From NCBI GenBank assembly GCA_003152015.1, contig PLZF01000090.1, positions 456-64,455 on the forward strand: a stretch of 64,000 bases of DNA. Direction: 5' to 3'. Source of the stretch: Acidimicrobiaceae bacterium. Its GTDB lineage: Bacteria; Actinomycetota; Acidimicrobiia; Acidimicrobiales; RAAP-2. The position numbers and the translations under genes are program-made. This document shows, piece after piece, positions 53,487 to 62,725 of this stretch. Positions within the stretch are counted from its first letter, which is position 1. The number at the start of each line of letters is the position of its first letter. Below the pieces are notes generated by a model. That model worked only from the letters and a program-made list of their open reading frames with translations, was not told where the DNA came from and ran no database searches.

Positions 53487-54616
53487 TGTGGACCGCTCCG
53501 GGCATGCTTTTCGACCACCTGCGCCCCGGCATCTGCGGCATCGGGCCGTCCGAGCGAGCGAGCCGCCCGACCCATGGCGTCGAGGACCCCGTCCTCGGCC
53601 AGCAACTTGTCGAGGACGATGGCCAGTCGAGGTCCATCGCAGTCGCCGTCGGCGAGCAGAACCGCCCCGTTGACCCGCTCGAGGACCCGGGCATTGGCAG
53701 TCTGATGGTCTCCGGGTGCCCCGGGCAGCGGCACCAGCACCGAAGGCACGCCGGCCGCGGCCAACTCAGCCACCGTCATCGCTCCTGCCCGGCAGACGAC
53801 GACGTCGGCCGCGGCGTAGACGGTTGCCATCCGCTCCTCATAAGGGACCCGGACCACCTGGTCGTGGAGTCCAGGCGATGCCGATGCCGCCTGGGTCGCC
53901 TCCCAGTCCCGTCGCCCCACGATGTGATAGATCGACCGGTCATCCCGGTCCTTCCATTGTTCGGCCAGACCCGCCACCGCCGCGTTGATGCTGCGGGCCC
54001 CCAGGGACCCTCCGAACACCACAACCGTCGGGCTGCCGGTCGGCAGTCCGAGTACCCGACGGGCGGCCCGGCGATCGTCCGCGGAGCGCCCGACGGCAGC
54101 AATGTCGGTCCGCACCGGCGTCCCGGTCACTACGGCCCGAGGCAACCGGGTACCGGGCCAGCCCACCGCGCTGGCCCGGGCTAAGCGGCCGAGAAGGCGA
54201 TTGGCGACACCCGGGGCCGCATCCACATTCACGAGAACCAACGGAACCCCCAGCGCCAGTGCGCCCAGGGAAGCGGGAAGGCTCGCATACCCACCCACCG
54301 ACACGACCACCCGGGGGCGGCGGATTGCTACCAGGCCCAAGGCACGGATGAGGGCTATCCCCAACCCGGCCAGCGCTCCCAGGTTCTGGGCAATCACCCT
54401 TGGCCGCATGCTGCGGCTGATCCCCCGGCCGGGCAACAAGGTGAAGGGGAACCCTCTTCCGTCGAGGGCGATTCGGTCCTGTCCCCGGGAAGAGCCCACG
54501 AACTCGATGGCCTCCCGATCATGACCACGTGAGACGAGGGATTCGGCGATCGCCAACGCCGGTTGCAGGTGGCCGGCGGTACCTCCTCCCGCCATCAAAG
54601 CGTACCGTCGCACCAT
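53483..54616 (-). CDS. murG: UDP-GlcNAc:lipid I N-acetylglucosaminyltransferase MurG
   Basis: Makes lipid II at the inner membrane face. 377 residues from MVRRYALMAGGGTAGHLQPALAIAE (GT-B glycosyltransferase with the GGTAGH loop), SVGGYASLPASLGAL, VVFGGSLGARSIN and CRAGAMTVAELAAAGVPSVLVPLPGAPGDHQTANA. The ATG shares one base with the ftsW TAA stop (TAATG); the stop overlaps murC. Confidence 0.97.
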   Translation of the reverse strand: MVRRYALMAGGGTAGHLQPALAIAESLVSRGHDREAIEFVGSSRGQDRIALDGRGFPFTLLPGRGISRSMRPRVIAQNLGALAGLGIALIRALGLVAIRRPRVVVSVGGYASLPASLGALALGVPLVLVNVDAAPGVANRLLGRLARASAVGWPGTRLPRAVVTGTPVRTDIAAVGRSADDRRAARRVLGLPTGSPTVVVFGGSLGARSINAAVAGLAEQWKDRDDRSIYHIVGRRDWEATQAASASPGLHDQVVRVPYEERMATVYAAADVVVCRAGAMTVAELAAAGVPSVLVPLPGAPGDHQTANARVLERVNGAVLLADGDCDGPRLAIVLDKLLAEDGVLDAMGRAARSLGRPDAADAGAQVVEKHARSGPQ

Positions 54617-55932
54617 TACGCCGAGGGCGGTCGTCGGGCCGTGCGCGCCGCGGGCCGCGGTAGGCGCTCGTGCCCGGCGATGTTCAACAGAATGCCCACG
54701 GCAGCCAGGGAGATCACCAGCGATGAACCTCCGAAGGAAACGAACGGGAGGGGAATTCCCGTCACCGGCAGGAAGCCGATGACCGCACCGATATTGATCA
54801 ATGCCTGACTGGTGATCCAAATCGTCACGCCGATGGCCATGAGGCTCCCGAACCGGTCGGGTGCCCGGGTGGCCGCTTGCAACCCGTACCAGGCAAAGAG
54901 GAAGAACAGGCCCAGGAGCACGACCGCACCGACGAGGCCGAGTTCCTCTCCCACTACCGAGAAGATGAAGTCGGTGTGAGCATTGGGCAGAAGGCCCCAC
55001 TTCTGGCGGCCGCCACCCAGACCGAGACCGAACAGATGACCGGAGCCGAGGCCGATCAGGGACTGCCAGACCTGGTATCCCGAGCCGGAATGGTTGGCAC
55101 CCGGGTTGAGGAACGACAGGATTCGGTCCCGCCGGTAGGGGTCAGCCAGCCCCACCACCACGGCCAACGCCACAAAGGCGATCAGAATTTTGACGATCGG
55201 GCGCATGGGAACGCCGCCCATGAAGAGGATCCCGAAGGCGACACAGCACAGAACCAGGGCGGTACCCATGTCCGGCTGCTTCAGAATCAGCAGCGATGAG
55301 ATCCCCAAGATGATGAGGACCGGGAGGATCACCGACTTTGTGTCCGAGGTTTTGTCCACCCGACGGGTCAACAAATCGGCAACGAAGACGATGAGCGCAA
55401 GTTTCATCAACTCGGACGGCTGGAGGCGAAACTGCCCGAACCCGATCCAGCGTGAGGAGCCACCGGCGGTGACGCCCAGACCCGGCGTGAGCACCGCCAC
55501 CAACATCCCCATGGTCCCCACCAGCAGCGGCACCCGGATCTTTCGCCATTTCCGGTAATCGATCCGCGAGAACGCCATCATCGCCGCGACTCCGACTCCC
55601 ATCCACATCACCTGGCGGATAAAGATTGCCCAGGTCGACCCGTAGAGGCCCATCGAGATAACCGGGGACGCCGATCCCACCATGACCAGACCGAACACAC
55701 ACAGCACCCCGACCAGAACTGTCAGGCGTGTGACGTTGGGAACACGGGCGAGCCTCGAGGAAGCCGCGGCCGATCTCGGGTGAGCGGCACCCGCGCCGCG
55801 GGACCCCGCACTCGTGGTCGACGGGCGCCGGGTTGGGCGCGACGGGTGGCGTCCACGGGTGGCGGAACGATGCGAAGGGCTTCGAGATGGTGTTCGGATG
55901 CTCGAGGTGTCAACCATAGACAGCACCAGCAT
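54616..55932 (-). CDS. ftsW: SEDS peptidoglycan glycosyltransferase FtsW
   Basis: Polymerises lipid II at the septum with FtsI. 438 residues: an unusually long basic, Ser/Pro/Arg-rich cytoplasmic N-terminus of about 65, then about ten membrane helices. SEDS motifs: GGSSRWIGFGQFRLQPSELMKLAL, LKQPDMGTALVL, RRDRILSFLNPGANHSGSGYQ, NAHTDFIFSVVGEELG and GIPLPFVSFGGSSL. The NPGANHSGSGYQ and location next to murG favour FtsW over RodA. Start 55932 or 55917 is undecided. Confidence 0.94.
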   Translation of the reverse strand: MLVLSMVDTSSIRTPSRSPSHRSATRGRHPSRPTRRPSTTSAGSRGAGAAHPRSAAASSRLARVPNVTRLTVLVGVLCVFGLVMVGSASPVISMGLYGSTWAIFIRQVMWMGVGVAAMMAFSRIDYRKWRKIRVPLLVGTMGMLVAVLTPGLGVTAGGSSRWIGFGQFRLQPSELMKLALIVFVADLLTRRVDKTSDTKSVILPVLIILGISSLLILKQPDMGTALVLCCVAFGILFMGGVPMRPIVKILIAFVALAVVVGLADPYRRDRILSFLNPGANHSGSGYQVWQSLIGLGSGHLFGLGLGGGRQKWGLLPNAHTDFIFSVVGEELGLVGAVVLLGLFFLFAWYGLQAATRAPDRFGSLMAIGVTIWITSQALINIGAVIGFLPVTGIPLPFVSFGGSSLVISLAAVGILLNIAGHERLPRPAARTARRPPSA

Positions 55933-56009
55933 CCCCTAGCCCGGTACCCAAGTGGTGGAACCTCCGTCTCATCTGATTCGAATTCGTGCGTAGTTGAAGC
56001 CCGGCGCCA

Positions 56010-57047
56010 TCATCCCGCCAACTTGTACACGGATAGAAAATCGCCGTAGAAGATGCCGAGACCGCCGACGGCAAACAGGCCGGCCAGAATCCAGAATCGG
56101 ATGATCACGGTTGTCTCGGGCCACCCCATCAGTTCGAAATGATGATGCAGCGGGGCCATCAGGAATACCCGTCGGTGAAAGACCCGGAAGCTGATCACTT
56201 GGATCACCACCGACAGGGTCACGATGACGAACAGGCCCCCGATGATGGCCAGCAGTAGATCGAGGTTCATCAACAGGCACAGAGCGGCCAGCCCTGATCC
56301 AATCGACAACGACCCGGTGTCGCCCATGAAGATCTTGGCCGGGGCGGCGTTCCACCACAGGAACCCCAGGCAGGCGCCGGCCAAGGCCACCGAGGCCAGG
56401 GCCAGATCGAGGGCATCGGCGACGTGATAGATCCCGAAGTGGCGGTACTGCCAGTAGCCGATCACAGCCAGAACCGCGAAGCAGAATGTCGAAGACCCGG
56501 CGGCCAAGCCGTCCAGGCCATCGGTCAGGTTCACTGCATTGGCGGTGGCGGCGATAATCACGGTGGCCCACACCACCCATATCCCGGTACCCATATGGAT
56601 ACCAATGGAGTCGTAACGGGTGAAGGACAGGTTGGTCGACACGTGGGCCCAATACACAGAGAGCAGCGAGAACCCCAGGCCCAGGGCGATTTGCGCGCCG
56701 AACTTGGCTCGCTTGTTCAGACCCAGGCTGCGGCGGTGACGGACCTTGATCCAGTCGTCGGCAAATCCGATCAACGACGCCCCCAACACCGTCAACAACA
56801 CCAGCATCCCCGAGGGAGAGAATTTCGCACCAGGGATGGCCCGGGCGGCCAGATACCCGATGATGACGGCGATGACAATACCGATACCGCCCATGGTGGG
56901 CGTGCCGGCTTTGGCGATGTGGACCTGGGGACCGTCTTCGCGAATTTGCTGGCCGATGTTGTTCTTGATGAGCCACCCGATGAGGACAGGGGTCAGGAGT
57001 GCCGCCACCAGCAAGGCCACACCGCCCGAGGTCATCAACCAGATCAT
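56010..57047 (-). CDS. mraY: phospho-N-acetylmuramoyl-pentapeptide transferase
   Basis: Forms lipid I. 345 residues with ten predicted membrane helices and the family motifs GTPTMGGIGI, GFADDWIKVRHRRSLGLNKRAK, NAVNLTDGLDGLA, FMGDTGSLSIG and the cytoplasmic MAPLHHHFELMGW. The ATG overlaps the murE stop (ATGA); 77 nt of non-coding DNA then separates it from ftsW, where murD usually lies. Confidence 0.97.
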   Translation of the reverse strand: MIWLMTSGGVALLVAALLTPVLIGWLIKNNIGQQIREDGPQVHIAKAGTPTMGGIGIVIAVIIGYLAARAIPGAKFSPSGMLVLLTVLGASLIGFADDWIKVRHRRSLGLNKRAKFGAQIALGLGFSLLSVYWAHVSTNLSFTRYDSIGIHMGTGIWVVWATVIIAATANAVNLTDGLDGLAAGSSTFCFAVLAVIGYWQYRHFGIYHVADALDLALASVALAGACLGFLWWNAAPAKIFMGDTGSLSIGSGLAALCLLMNLDLLLAIIGGLFVIVTLSVVIQVISFRVFHRRVFLMAPLHHHFELMGWPETTVIIRFWILAGLFAVGGLGIFYGDFLSVYKLAG

Positions 57048-58465
57048 CGGCGTTTCCCCATGTCGAGGGCGGCCAGAGCACGACGAGCTTCGGCCCGATC
57101 ATCGAACGGAATGATCCGGTCCCCGATCACCTGGGTGGTCTCGTGACCCTTCCCGGCCAAGATGATCACGTCGCCGGTACGACCGAGGGCCAAGGTTCGC
57201 GAAATGGCGGTGGACCGGTCCGGCTCCATCAGCAATTCCACTCCGGGGCCGATACCGGCTCGAACCTGGGCCATGATGTCCAAGGGGTCCTCCGATCGGG
57301 GGTTGTCCGAGGTGAGCACCACCACATCGGCCAGCCGGCCGACCACCTCCCCCATCATCGGGCGTTTCTCGGGATCGCGGTCACCTCCGCACCCGAACAT
57401 GCACACAACTCTGCCCGGTCCGGCCAACAGACGCGCGGAGTCAAGCGCGGCACCGAGTCCAGCCGGAGTATGAGCGAAGTCCACCAGGACGGCGAACGGG
57501 GGACCGGGCGCCACCACATCCATGCGACCCGCCGGCGGAGTCACCGAGGCGAGGCCGACCACGATGGCATCCTCCTCGACTCCGAGGCCGGTGGCTATGG
57601 CCGCGGCCAGAAGGGCATTGTCGACATTGAATACCCCCGAAAGCGGCAAGCTCACGTGGCGCCCCCGCCACTGGAACGACGATGAGCCAACGGTGAGCAC
57701 GACGTCGGAGGCGTCTGATCGGCGAACGTTGAGCACGCCGACTCCGCCCAATTGCCGGGAAAGTCGTGCACCCCAGGGGTCGTCCACGTTGACCACCGCC
57801 AACCGGGTCCTCTCTGGGGCGAACAGGCTCGCCTTGGCCGCGAAGTATGCCTCCATTGTGTGGTGGTGGTCGAGATGGTCATGACTGAGGTTGGTGAATG
57901 CGGAGATATCGAACACGATTCCATCCACACGGTGCTGGGTCAACGCGTGGGATGACACCTCCATGGCCACCGCCTGGCGGCCTTCATCCCGCATCCCGGC
58001 CAGCGTGGCCTGGAGTTCCGGTGACTCCGGGGTCGTCCGTTCACCGGTCAGCGTGCCGATCATTCCGGCCGGTCTTCCGGCCGCGGCGAGAATCGACAGT
58101 ACCAGGTGGGTCACAGTGGTCTTGCCGTTTGTGCCCGTCACCCCCACCATGGCCATGTGGTGGGAAGGAAACCCGAAGAACGCCGAAGCCACCTGGGCCA
58201 TCGCCGGGCGGACCCCACCTTCGGCCACCCGTATCTGGGGAACATCGACGTCGAGAAACCTCTCACAGAGGAGAGCAGTGGCACCACCTTGCACGGCGTC
58301 GGCGGCGAAGTCATGACCGTCGGAGGTCCGTCCGGGGACACAACAGAAGAGGGATCCCACCCCGACCTGGCGACTGTCGAATTCAATGGCGCTCACGTCG
58401 ACCGCACCCGGGTCCCCACGGGTTCCGATGACGTCGACGCTTCCGAGCAACTCCGTCACGCGCAT
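57044..58465 (-). CDS. murE: UDP-MurNAc-L-Ala-D-Glu:meso-diaminopimelate ligase
   Basis: Adds the third stem residue. 473 residues with IEFDSRQVGVGSLFCCVPG, the ATP loop VGVTGTNGKTTVTHL, FTNLSHDHLDHHHTMEAYFAAKA, and DNPRSEDP, the motif that in MurE indicates meso-diaminopimelate rather than lysine. The peptidoglycan is therefore inferred to be DAP type. It overlaps mraY directly, leaving no place for murF. No ribosome site is clear before the ATG. Confidence 0.96.
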   Translation of the reverse strand: MRVTELLGSVDVIGTRGDPGAVDVSAIEFDSRQVGVGSLFCCVPGRTSDGHDFAADAVQGGATALLCERFLDVDVPQIRVAEGGVRPAMAQVASAFFGFPSHHMAMVGVTGTNGKTTVTHLVLSILAAAGRPAGMIGTLTGERTTPESPELQATLAGMRDEGRQAVAMEVSSHALTQHRVDGIVFDISAFTNLSHDHLDHHHTMEAYFAAKASLFAPERTRLAVVNVDDPWGARLSRQLGGVGVLNVRRSDASDVVLTVGSSSFQWRGRHVSLPLSGVFNVDNALLAAAIATGLGVEEDAIVVGLASVTPPAGRMDVVAPGPPFAVLVDFAHTPAGLGAALDSARLLAGPGRVVCMFGCGGDRDPEKRPMMGEVVGRLADVVVLTSDNPRSEDPLDIMAQVRAGIGPGVELLMEPDRSTAISRTLALGRTGDVIILAGKGHETTQVIGDRIIPFDDRAEARRALAALDMGKRR

Positions 58466-58518
58466 GCGGCGGGCACTCGCATCGAAGCCACGTGTGCTCC
58501 CCGAGCGCTCACAATCAT

Positions 58519-60396
58519 CTACGCACTTTCCTTGGCGGCGCCGGCCGGGACCGTCACCGACCCGGTACCCCCGATGGCTCCGCTCGACGTAGATGTCGTG
58601 GCCGCGGCATTGGTGGGAATGCCGTAGTGCTGAAGGGCATACTCCATGATCGTAGAGAATACCGGTGCCGCCACCGCGCCCCCGTAGATCGGGGTGGGGT
58701 GGTCGAGCACCACCACCGCCGACAACACAGGCTTCTCGGCGGGAGCGAAACCGACGAAGGAACCGAAGAACGCCCCGGGGATGTACCCCAGATGGCTGGG
58801 GTCAGGGATCTGGGCGGTTCCCGTCTTACCCGCCACCGTGTACCCGTCGATGGCAGCCGATGTACCGGTGCCGCTCTTCACCACCCCCTCGAGCATGGTG
58901 GTCAATTCAGCATTGGTAGTCGAATCGATCACCCTCCGGGTGGGCAAGGCATGGGCGGCGGACATTGATCCATTGGACGAGATAGTGCCGCGTACCAGGC
59001 GGGGCTGGACCATCACGCCACCATTTGCCACCGCGTTGTACGCATCCAGAAGCTGTTGGGCTGTGACCGCATCGTTCTGACCGATAGGGGTCGACCCGAT
59101 CGAACTACCCGTCCAGGCATTGGGCCCGGGGACCAGCCCTTGAGATTCGCCGGGGAAGTTGAGCCCGGTCGGCTTGCCGAATCCCAGGTTGCCGATTTGG
59201 GCCAGCAGACGGTCCTTTCCGAGTGCTCCCGCGATCTGGATTGTCCCGATGTTGGATGACTGATCCAATATGTCCGTAGCGGTCATGCTCTGCGTTCCGT
59301 GATTTTCTGCGTCATGGAAGGTATAGGTGCCTATGGACAGCGAACCTGGGACTGAAAATGTCTGGTTGGGACTGATGACATTGTTTTGCAACGCGGAAGA
59401 GAACGTGACCAGCTTGAATACAGACCCCGGCTCGTAGACCTGGGTGAGCGCCGTGTTCGAAGGTGCTTCTTCGACACCGCTCGGGAGCGTGTCGGCTCGG
59501 GCGATGAGCGTTGCCCCCGACGACGACTGGGGGGAGGTCGAAGAGGTGGCTGACGCGGTGACGGCCGACGCGGATCCGGTCGATGGAGTACTCGATCCCG
59601 AAGTCGTCGCCTGAAGGTTGGCCATGGCGATCACGTCACCCGTTTTGACATCCATCACGACGACAGTCCCACCTAAGGCGTGAGCCGCCAGCACCTCGGC
59701 TCCGAGAGCCTGCTCGGCCACGTACTGGACGGATTCGTCGATGGTCAGCTCGATCCCCGTCCCGGCTTTGGCCGACGTGCCCGCGGCTCCGGTCGCACCG
59801 GGCAGCGTCACCCCGTTGGGCGACTGAAGCAAAATCTTCGATCCGGCGATACCGGCCAATAGTGATTGATATTGGTATTCGAGTCCCGAGAGCCCGGAGC
59901 CTGCGGTTCCCACCGTCCCGATAAGCGGCAGGGCCAGCTGCCCAACAGGTTGGACCCGTTGTGATTCCGCCACCAGATTGATTCCGGTGAGGTTGAGGGC
60001 GGTGACCTCCGATGCCACCGGATCTGCCACCCGATGCGCCAGGTAGACGAAACCAGAGTGTTCGGTCAGCTGGGAGCGGAGTTTGTCAGCCGAGAGGCCC
60101 AGGACCGGGGCCAAGGAAGCCGCCACAGTACCGGGGTCCTTGATGAGGTACGGATCGGCCACCACTGTCTGCTTGGTGACCGACTCGGACAGCACCTCAC
60201 CGTTTCGGTCATAGATCCCGCCACGAACGGCGGGGACCGTCACCGTCTGGGTCAGTTCGGCGCTGGAGAGCGAGGCATAGCGCTGGTGGGAGAATTCCTG
60301 AACTGCCACCAATCGAAGGATCATGGCCACAAACACCACGAAGAGCAGAATCCGCAACGCTCGAGTTCGGCGTCCAAGAAGGACGATGGGGCTCAC
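58519..60396 (-). CDS. ftsI: peptidoglycan D,D-transpeptidase FtsI (PBP3-type)
   Basis: Septal cross-linking enzyme. 625 residues: a membrane helix (about 13-31), dimerisation domain (VRGGIYDRNGEVLSES), and the transpeptidase domain with SxxK in EPGSVFKLVT, SxN in DQSSNIGTI and KTG in VAGKTGTAQIPD. A low-complexity Ser/Thr insertion (SGSSTPSTGSASAVTASATSS region) sits between the first catalytic-domain strand and SxxK. The GTG start overlaps the ftsL stop by 4 nt. Confidence 0.95.
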   Translation of the reverse strand: MSPIVLLGRRTRALRILLFVVFVAMILRLVAVQEFSHQRYASLSSAELTQTVTVPAVRGGIYDRNGEVLSESVTKQTVVADPYLIKDPGTVAASLAPVLGLSADKLRSQLTEHSGFVYLAHRVADPVASEVTALNLTGINLVAESQRVQPVGQLALPLIGTVGTAGSGLSGLEYQYQSLLAGIAGSKILLQSPNGVTLPGATGAAGTSAKAGTGIELTIDESVQYVAEQALGAEVLAAHALGGTVVVMDVKTGDVIAMANLQATTSGSSTPSTGSASAVTASATSSTSPQSSSGATLIARADTLPSGVEEAPSNTALTQVYEPGSVFKLVTFSSALQNNVISPNQTFSVPGSLSIGTYTFHDAENHGTQSMTATDILDQSSNIGTIQIAGALGKDRLLAQIGNLGFGKPTGLNFPGESQGLVPGPNAWTGSSIGSTPIGQNDAVTAQQLLDAYNAVANGGVMVQPRLVRGTISSNGSMSAAHALPTRRVIDSTTNAELTTMLEGVVKSGTGTSAAIDGYTVAGKTGTAQIPDPSHLGYIPGAFFGSFVGFAPAEKPVLSAVVVLDHPTPIYGGAVAAPVFSTIMEYALQHYGIPTNAAATTSTSSGAIGGTGSVTVPAGAAKESA

Positions 60397-60836
60397 GGCG
60401 TCGTCGGCGGCGTCTTAGCGGAAGATGACTGCCCGGTATTGGGGACGGGCAGTGCCACGTTCAGCGGTACCGAGGGCAGATCAACGAACTGGGTGGGGCT
60501 CACCATTCCCAGTTGTCGGGCCTTGATAACGACGATCTGCGGTGCGGACAGCTGGGCCACCGCCACCTGAAGTTGTTTCTGCTGGATCAACGCCACCGCC
60601 GCTAGGCGTTGGGTGTTGGCCAAACGGATCTGGCCTTGGGCAACGACGTCATCGGCTACCACCACGGACAGCAGGCTCCCTACGATCAACACACTGGCGA
60701 TGAGCATGGTGGGGCGGCGGCGTGACCGATGGCGGGCCCTCGGCGCCGATTCAAACAGCCGGAGCGGCGGGCGCCTCGGCGCCGGCGCGTTCCGAACCGC
60801 CGGTCGCCGAGCGGCCGAAGAAGCAGGCGGTGCCAT
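60393..60836 (-). CDS. ftsL: FtsL-like septum protein
   Basis: 147 residues: a basic Ala/Pro/Arg-rich cytoplasmic N-terminus (about 42), one membrane helix (about 43-61), a helical extracellular part (RLANTQRLAAVALIQQKQLQVAVAQLSA) and a Pro/Thr tail. Sequence alone is weak, but size, topology and position between rsmH and ftsI are those of FtsL. The ATG overlaps the rsmH stop by one base (TGATG). Confidence 0.8.
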   Translation of the reverse strand: MAPPASSAARRPAVRNAPAPRRPPLRLFESAPRARHRSRRRPTMLIASVLIVGSLLSVVVADDVVAQGQIRLANTQRLAAVALIQQKQLQVAVAQLSAPQIVVIKARQLGMVSPTQFVDLPSVPLNVALPVPNTGQSSSAKTPPTTP

Positions 60837-61831
60837 CAGGCCACCTCACCATTGGCCAAGGAGTGGCCAACTGGCGCTGATATCCGTTCGATGACCCGTA
60901 GCCGGGCCGCTTCCGAACGACGATTCCGGCCGATCTCTTCCGATGACGGCCGACGTGATCCCCGTACCACCAACCGGTAGTCGGGGACCGCACCGCACAC
61001 ACACGGGAGACCCGGCGGGCACGTGCAGCCGCCGGTCGATGCGTTGACAAATTTGGCCTTGACCAGCCGGTCTTCCCCCGAGTGGTAGGAGATCACCACA
61101 CACCGGCCGCCTGCACCCACCATGTCGAGGGCGGCATCGAGGGCCCGATTGAGTTGGTCGAGCTCCTCGTTGACGGCGATACGGATTGCCTGGAATACCC
61201 GCCGAGCCGGGTGGCCGCCGGTGCGGCGGGTGGCGGCGGGGATGGCTGCTCGCACCACTTCGGCCAACTCCCCGGTGGTGGCGAACGGGCGGGCGGCAAC
61301 CACAGCCCGGGCGATACGTCGGGCGAACCGGCTCTCACCGTTCTCCGCGAACAAATGGGCCAAGGAAGCCTCGTCGAACTCATTGACCACATCGGCGGCG
61401 GTACGACCCGAGGTCGGATCCATCCGCATGTCGAGAGGAGCATCCCGGCGATAGGAGAAGCCGCGCTCGGCGAGATCCAGTTGAGGCGAGCTGACTCCCA
61501 GGTCGAAGAGGGCACCGGAGAGACTGACCGAATCGAGGGGGATTCCCATCTCCATCTGCACGCCGCGGACGATGGCGGCGAGGTCGTCAAACCGGGCCTG
61601 ACGGACAATGGCCCGCTCGCCAAAACGGGCGAGTTCGGTGGCAGCGGCCGCAACAGCCATCGGATCACGGTCAATGCCGAGCACACTCAGATGAGGGTGT
61701 GATGCCAGGATGGCGGCGGCGTGCCCGGCTCCCCCGAGGGTGGCATCCACAATCAGCCCCGGCGGAACCGGGGCAAAGAGGTCCACCACCTCGGTGGTCA
61801 TGACGGATTCGTGCTGAAATGCCTGGCTCAT
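60836..61831 (-). CDS. rsmH: 16S rRNA (cytosine-1402-N4)-methyltransferase
   Basis: 331 residues from MSQAFQHESVMTTEVVDLF. SAM-binding VDATLGGAGHAAAIL, LGIDRDPMAVAAA, the FDLGVSSPQLDLAERGFSYRRDAPLDMRMDP signature, ISYHSGEDRLVKAKF and a cysteine-bearing GCTCPPGLPCVCG. The frame continues upstream for hundreds of codons across mraZ without homology; the residues from HESVM onward fix the start at 61831 within a few codons. Confidence 0.95.
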   Translation of the reverse strand: MSQAFQHESVMTTEVVDLFAPVPPGLIVDATLGGAGHAAAILASHPHLSVLGIDRDPMAVAAAATELARFGERAIVRQARFDDLAAIVRGVQMEMGIPLDSVSLSGALFDLGVSSPQLDLAERGFSYRRDAPLDMRMDPTSGRTAADVVNEFDEASLAHLFAENGESRFARRIARAVVAARPFATTGELAEVVRAAIPAATRRTGGHPARRVFQAIRIAVNEELDQLNRALDAALDMVGAGGRCVVISYHSGEDRLVKAKFVNASTGGCTCPPGLPCVCGAVPDYRLVVRGSRRPSSEEIGRNRRSEAARLRVIERISAPVGHSLANGEVA

Positions 61832-62196
61832 TCGCAGCCCCACGACCGGTGCGGTGCCTGGGGGTGGAGTTCCCGAGCGACCAGCGTGGAAGCAAGCGGA
61901 GGAGGATTCTTCCAACTGTTCGGTCGAAGGGCTGCGCATGAGCCAGACGCGTTCAATGTGCACATCGGGTCGGGCAACCGCCGCCATTGCCGCCTCATAT
62001 GGCGTCGGGCGGTGGTCGGTCCCATTGCCAGCGGGGATGGCCGCCGATGTGGAAGTGGTGATGGTCCGAGTGGCGTGGGTCCTTTCGTTCGGGAGTTTCG
62101 GGTAAGCGTCGATCTCTGACGGGTCGAAACCTGTGGATCCTGGGCGCCGCCCGCCTTCGTCAACATGTCGGACAACGTGGAGACGGACCGCATCGC
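61832..62196 (-). other. 365-nt gap between mraZ and rsmH
   Basis: An unusually long spacer for this pair. In the rsmH frame it could encode an N-terminal extension (including VARPDVHIERVWLMRSPSTEQ) with fairly GC-rich third positions, but no known RsmH has it. I find no clear promoter, ribosome site or terminator. An alternative frame from 62193 that ends on the rsmH start has coding-unlike codon use. Confidence 0.4.
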
Positions 62197-62616
62197 TCAG
62201 CCGTCGTCGCCCTCGGTAAGCCGCTGCTCCTCGGGCTGCACTTTCTGCTCCCACCATGTGGGATTCCACAACTCCACCCGATCGATGGCTCCGTGGACCA
62301 ACACGTCCCCTTCCAAGCCGGCGAAGGCCCGAAGATGGGAGGGAATGGCCATGCGGCCCTGCTTGTCCACTTCCACCTCGTGTGAAGTCGACGCCCACAA
62401 CCGAGCCAGGTTGCGGTCGCTTTTGCTGGTCGAGGCCCGGCCCTGCATGGTCTCCATCTGCAATTCGAACTCGTCCGGCGTCCATAACGACAGACATCCG
62501 TCCTGGTACTGGGTGAGAAAACCGCCATGATCGAAGGGTCCACGGAACTTCGCCGGAAGGATCACCCTCCCCTTGTCGTCGAGCGAGTGCTCGTACCTTC
62601 CGAAAAATCGTGCCAC
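62197..62616 (-). CDS. mraZ: transcriptional regulator MraZ
   Basis: 139 residues, two AbrB-like halves with DxxxR motifs: HSLDDKGRVILPAKFRGPF and VDKQGRMAIPSHLRAF. MraZ represses its own dcw operon in bacteria where this was studied. The GTG start has a weak GGGAG upstream. Its promoter carries 10-bp-spaced repeats of the kind MraZ rings bind (annotated separately), so autoregulation is very likely. Confidence 0.95.
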   Translation of the reverse strand: MARFFGRYEHSLDDKGRVILPAKFRGPFDHGGFLTQYQDGCLSLWTPDEFELQMETMQGRASTSKSDRNLARLWASTSHEVEVDKQGRMAIPSHLRAFAGLEGDVLVHGAIDRVELWNPTWWEQKVQPEEQRLTEGDDG

Positions 62617-62673
62617 TGGCGCTTGCTCCCACGATGCTCCTCGTAGTGCTCGGAAACCGATTGTTCGGATCCC

Positions 62674-62700
62674 TCCCTTTCACACCACTTTCTACCACTT
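62674..62700 (-). promoter_or_regulatory. MraZ operator: three 10-bp-spaced direct repeats
   Basis: Read on the minus strand: AAGTGGT (62694-62700), AAGTGGT (62684-62690) and a weaker AAAGGGA (62674-62680), with a 10-bp period. The first box overlaps the -10 hexamer and the second covers the expected start point, so a bound MraZ ring would block polymerase. A further GAGTGGG (62714-62720) lies in phase two turns upstream. Confidence 0.75.
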
Positions 62701-62725
62701 TACGCCCCCGTCCCCCACTCGTCAA
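62697..62725 (-). promoter_or_regulatory. dcw operon promoter: TTGACG - 17 nt - TAAAGT
   Basis: -35 at 62720-62725 and -10 at 62697-62702 with optimal spacing; start near 62690, giving a leader of about 74 nt to the mraZ GTG. The remaining part of the 367-nt gap (62726-62983) shows nothing I can assign. Confidence 0.8.

Noticed and set aside
61828..62193. A 121-codon minus-strand frame ending on the rsmH start
   Set aside because: Codon third positions are not GC-biased and the product is low complexity.
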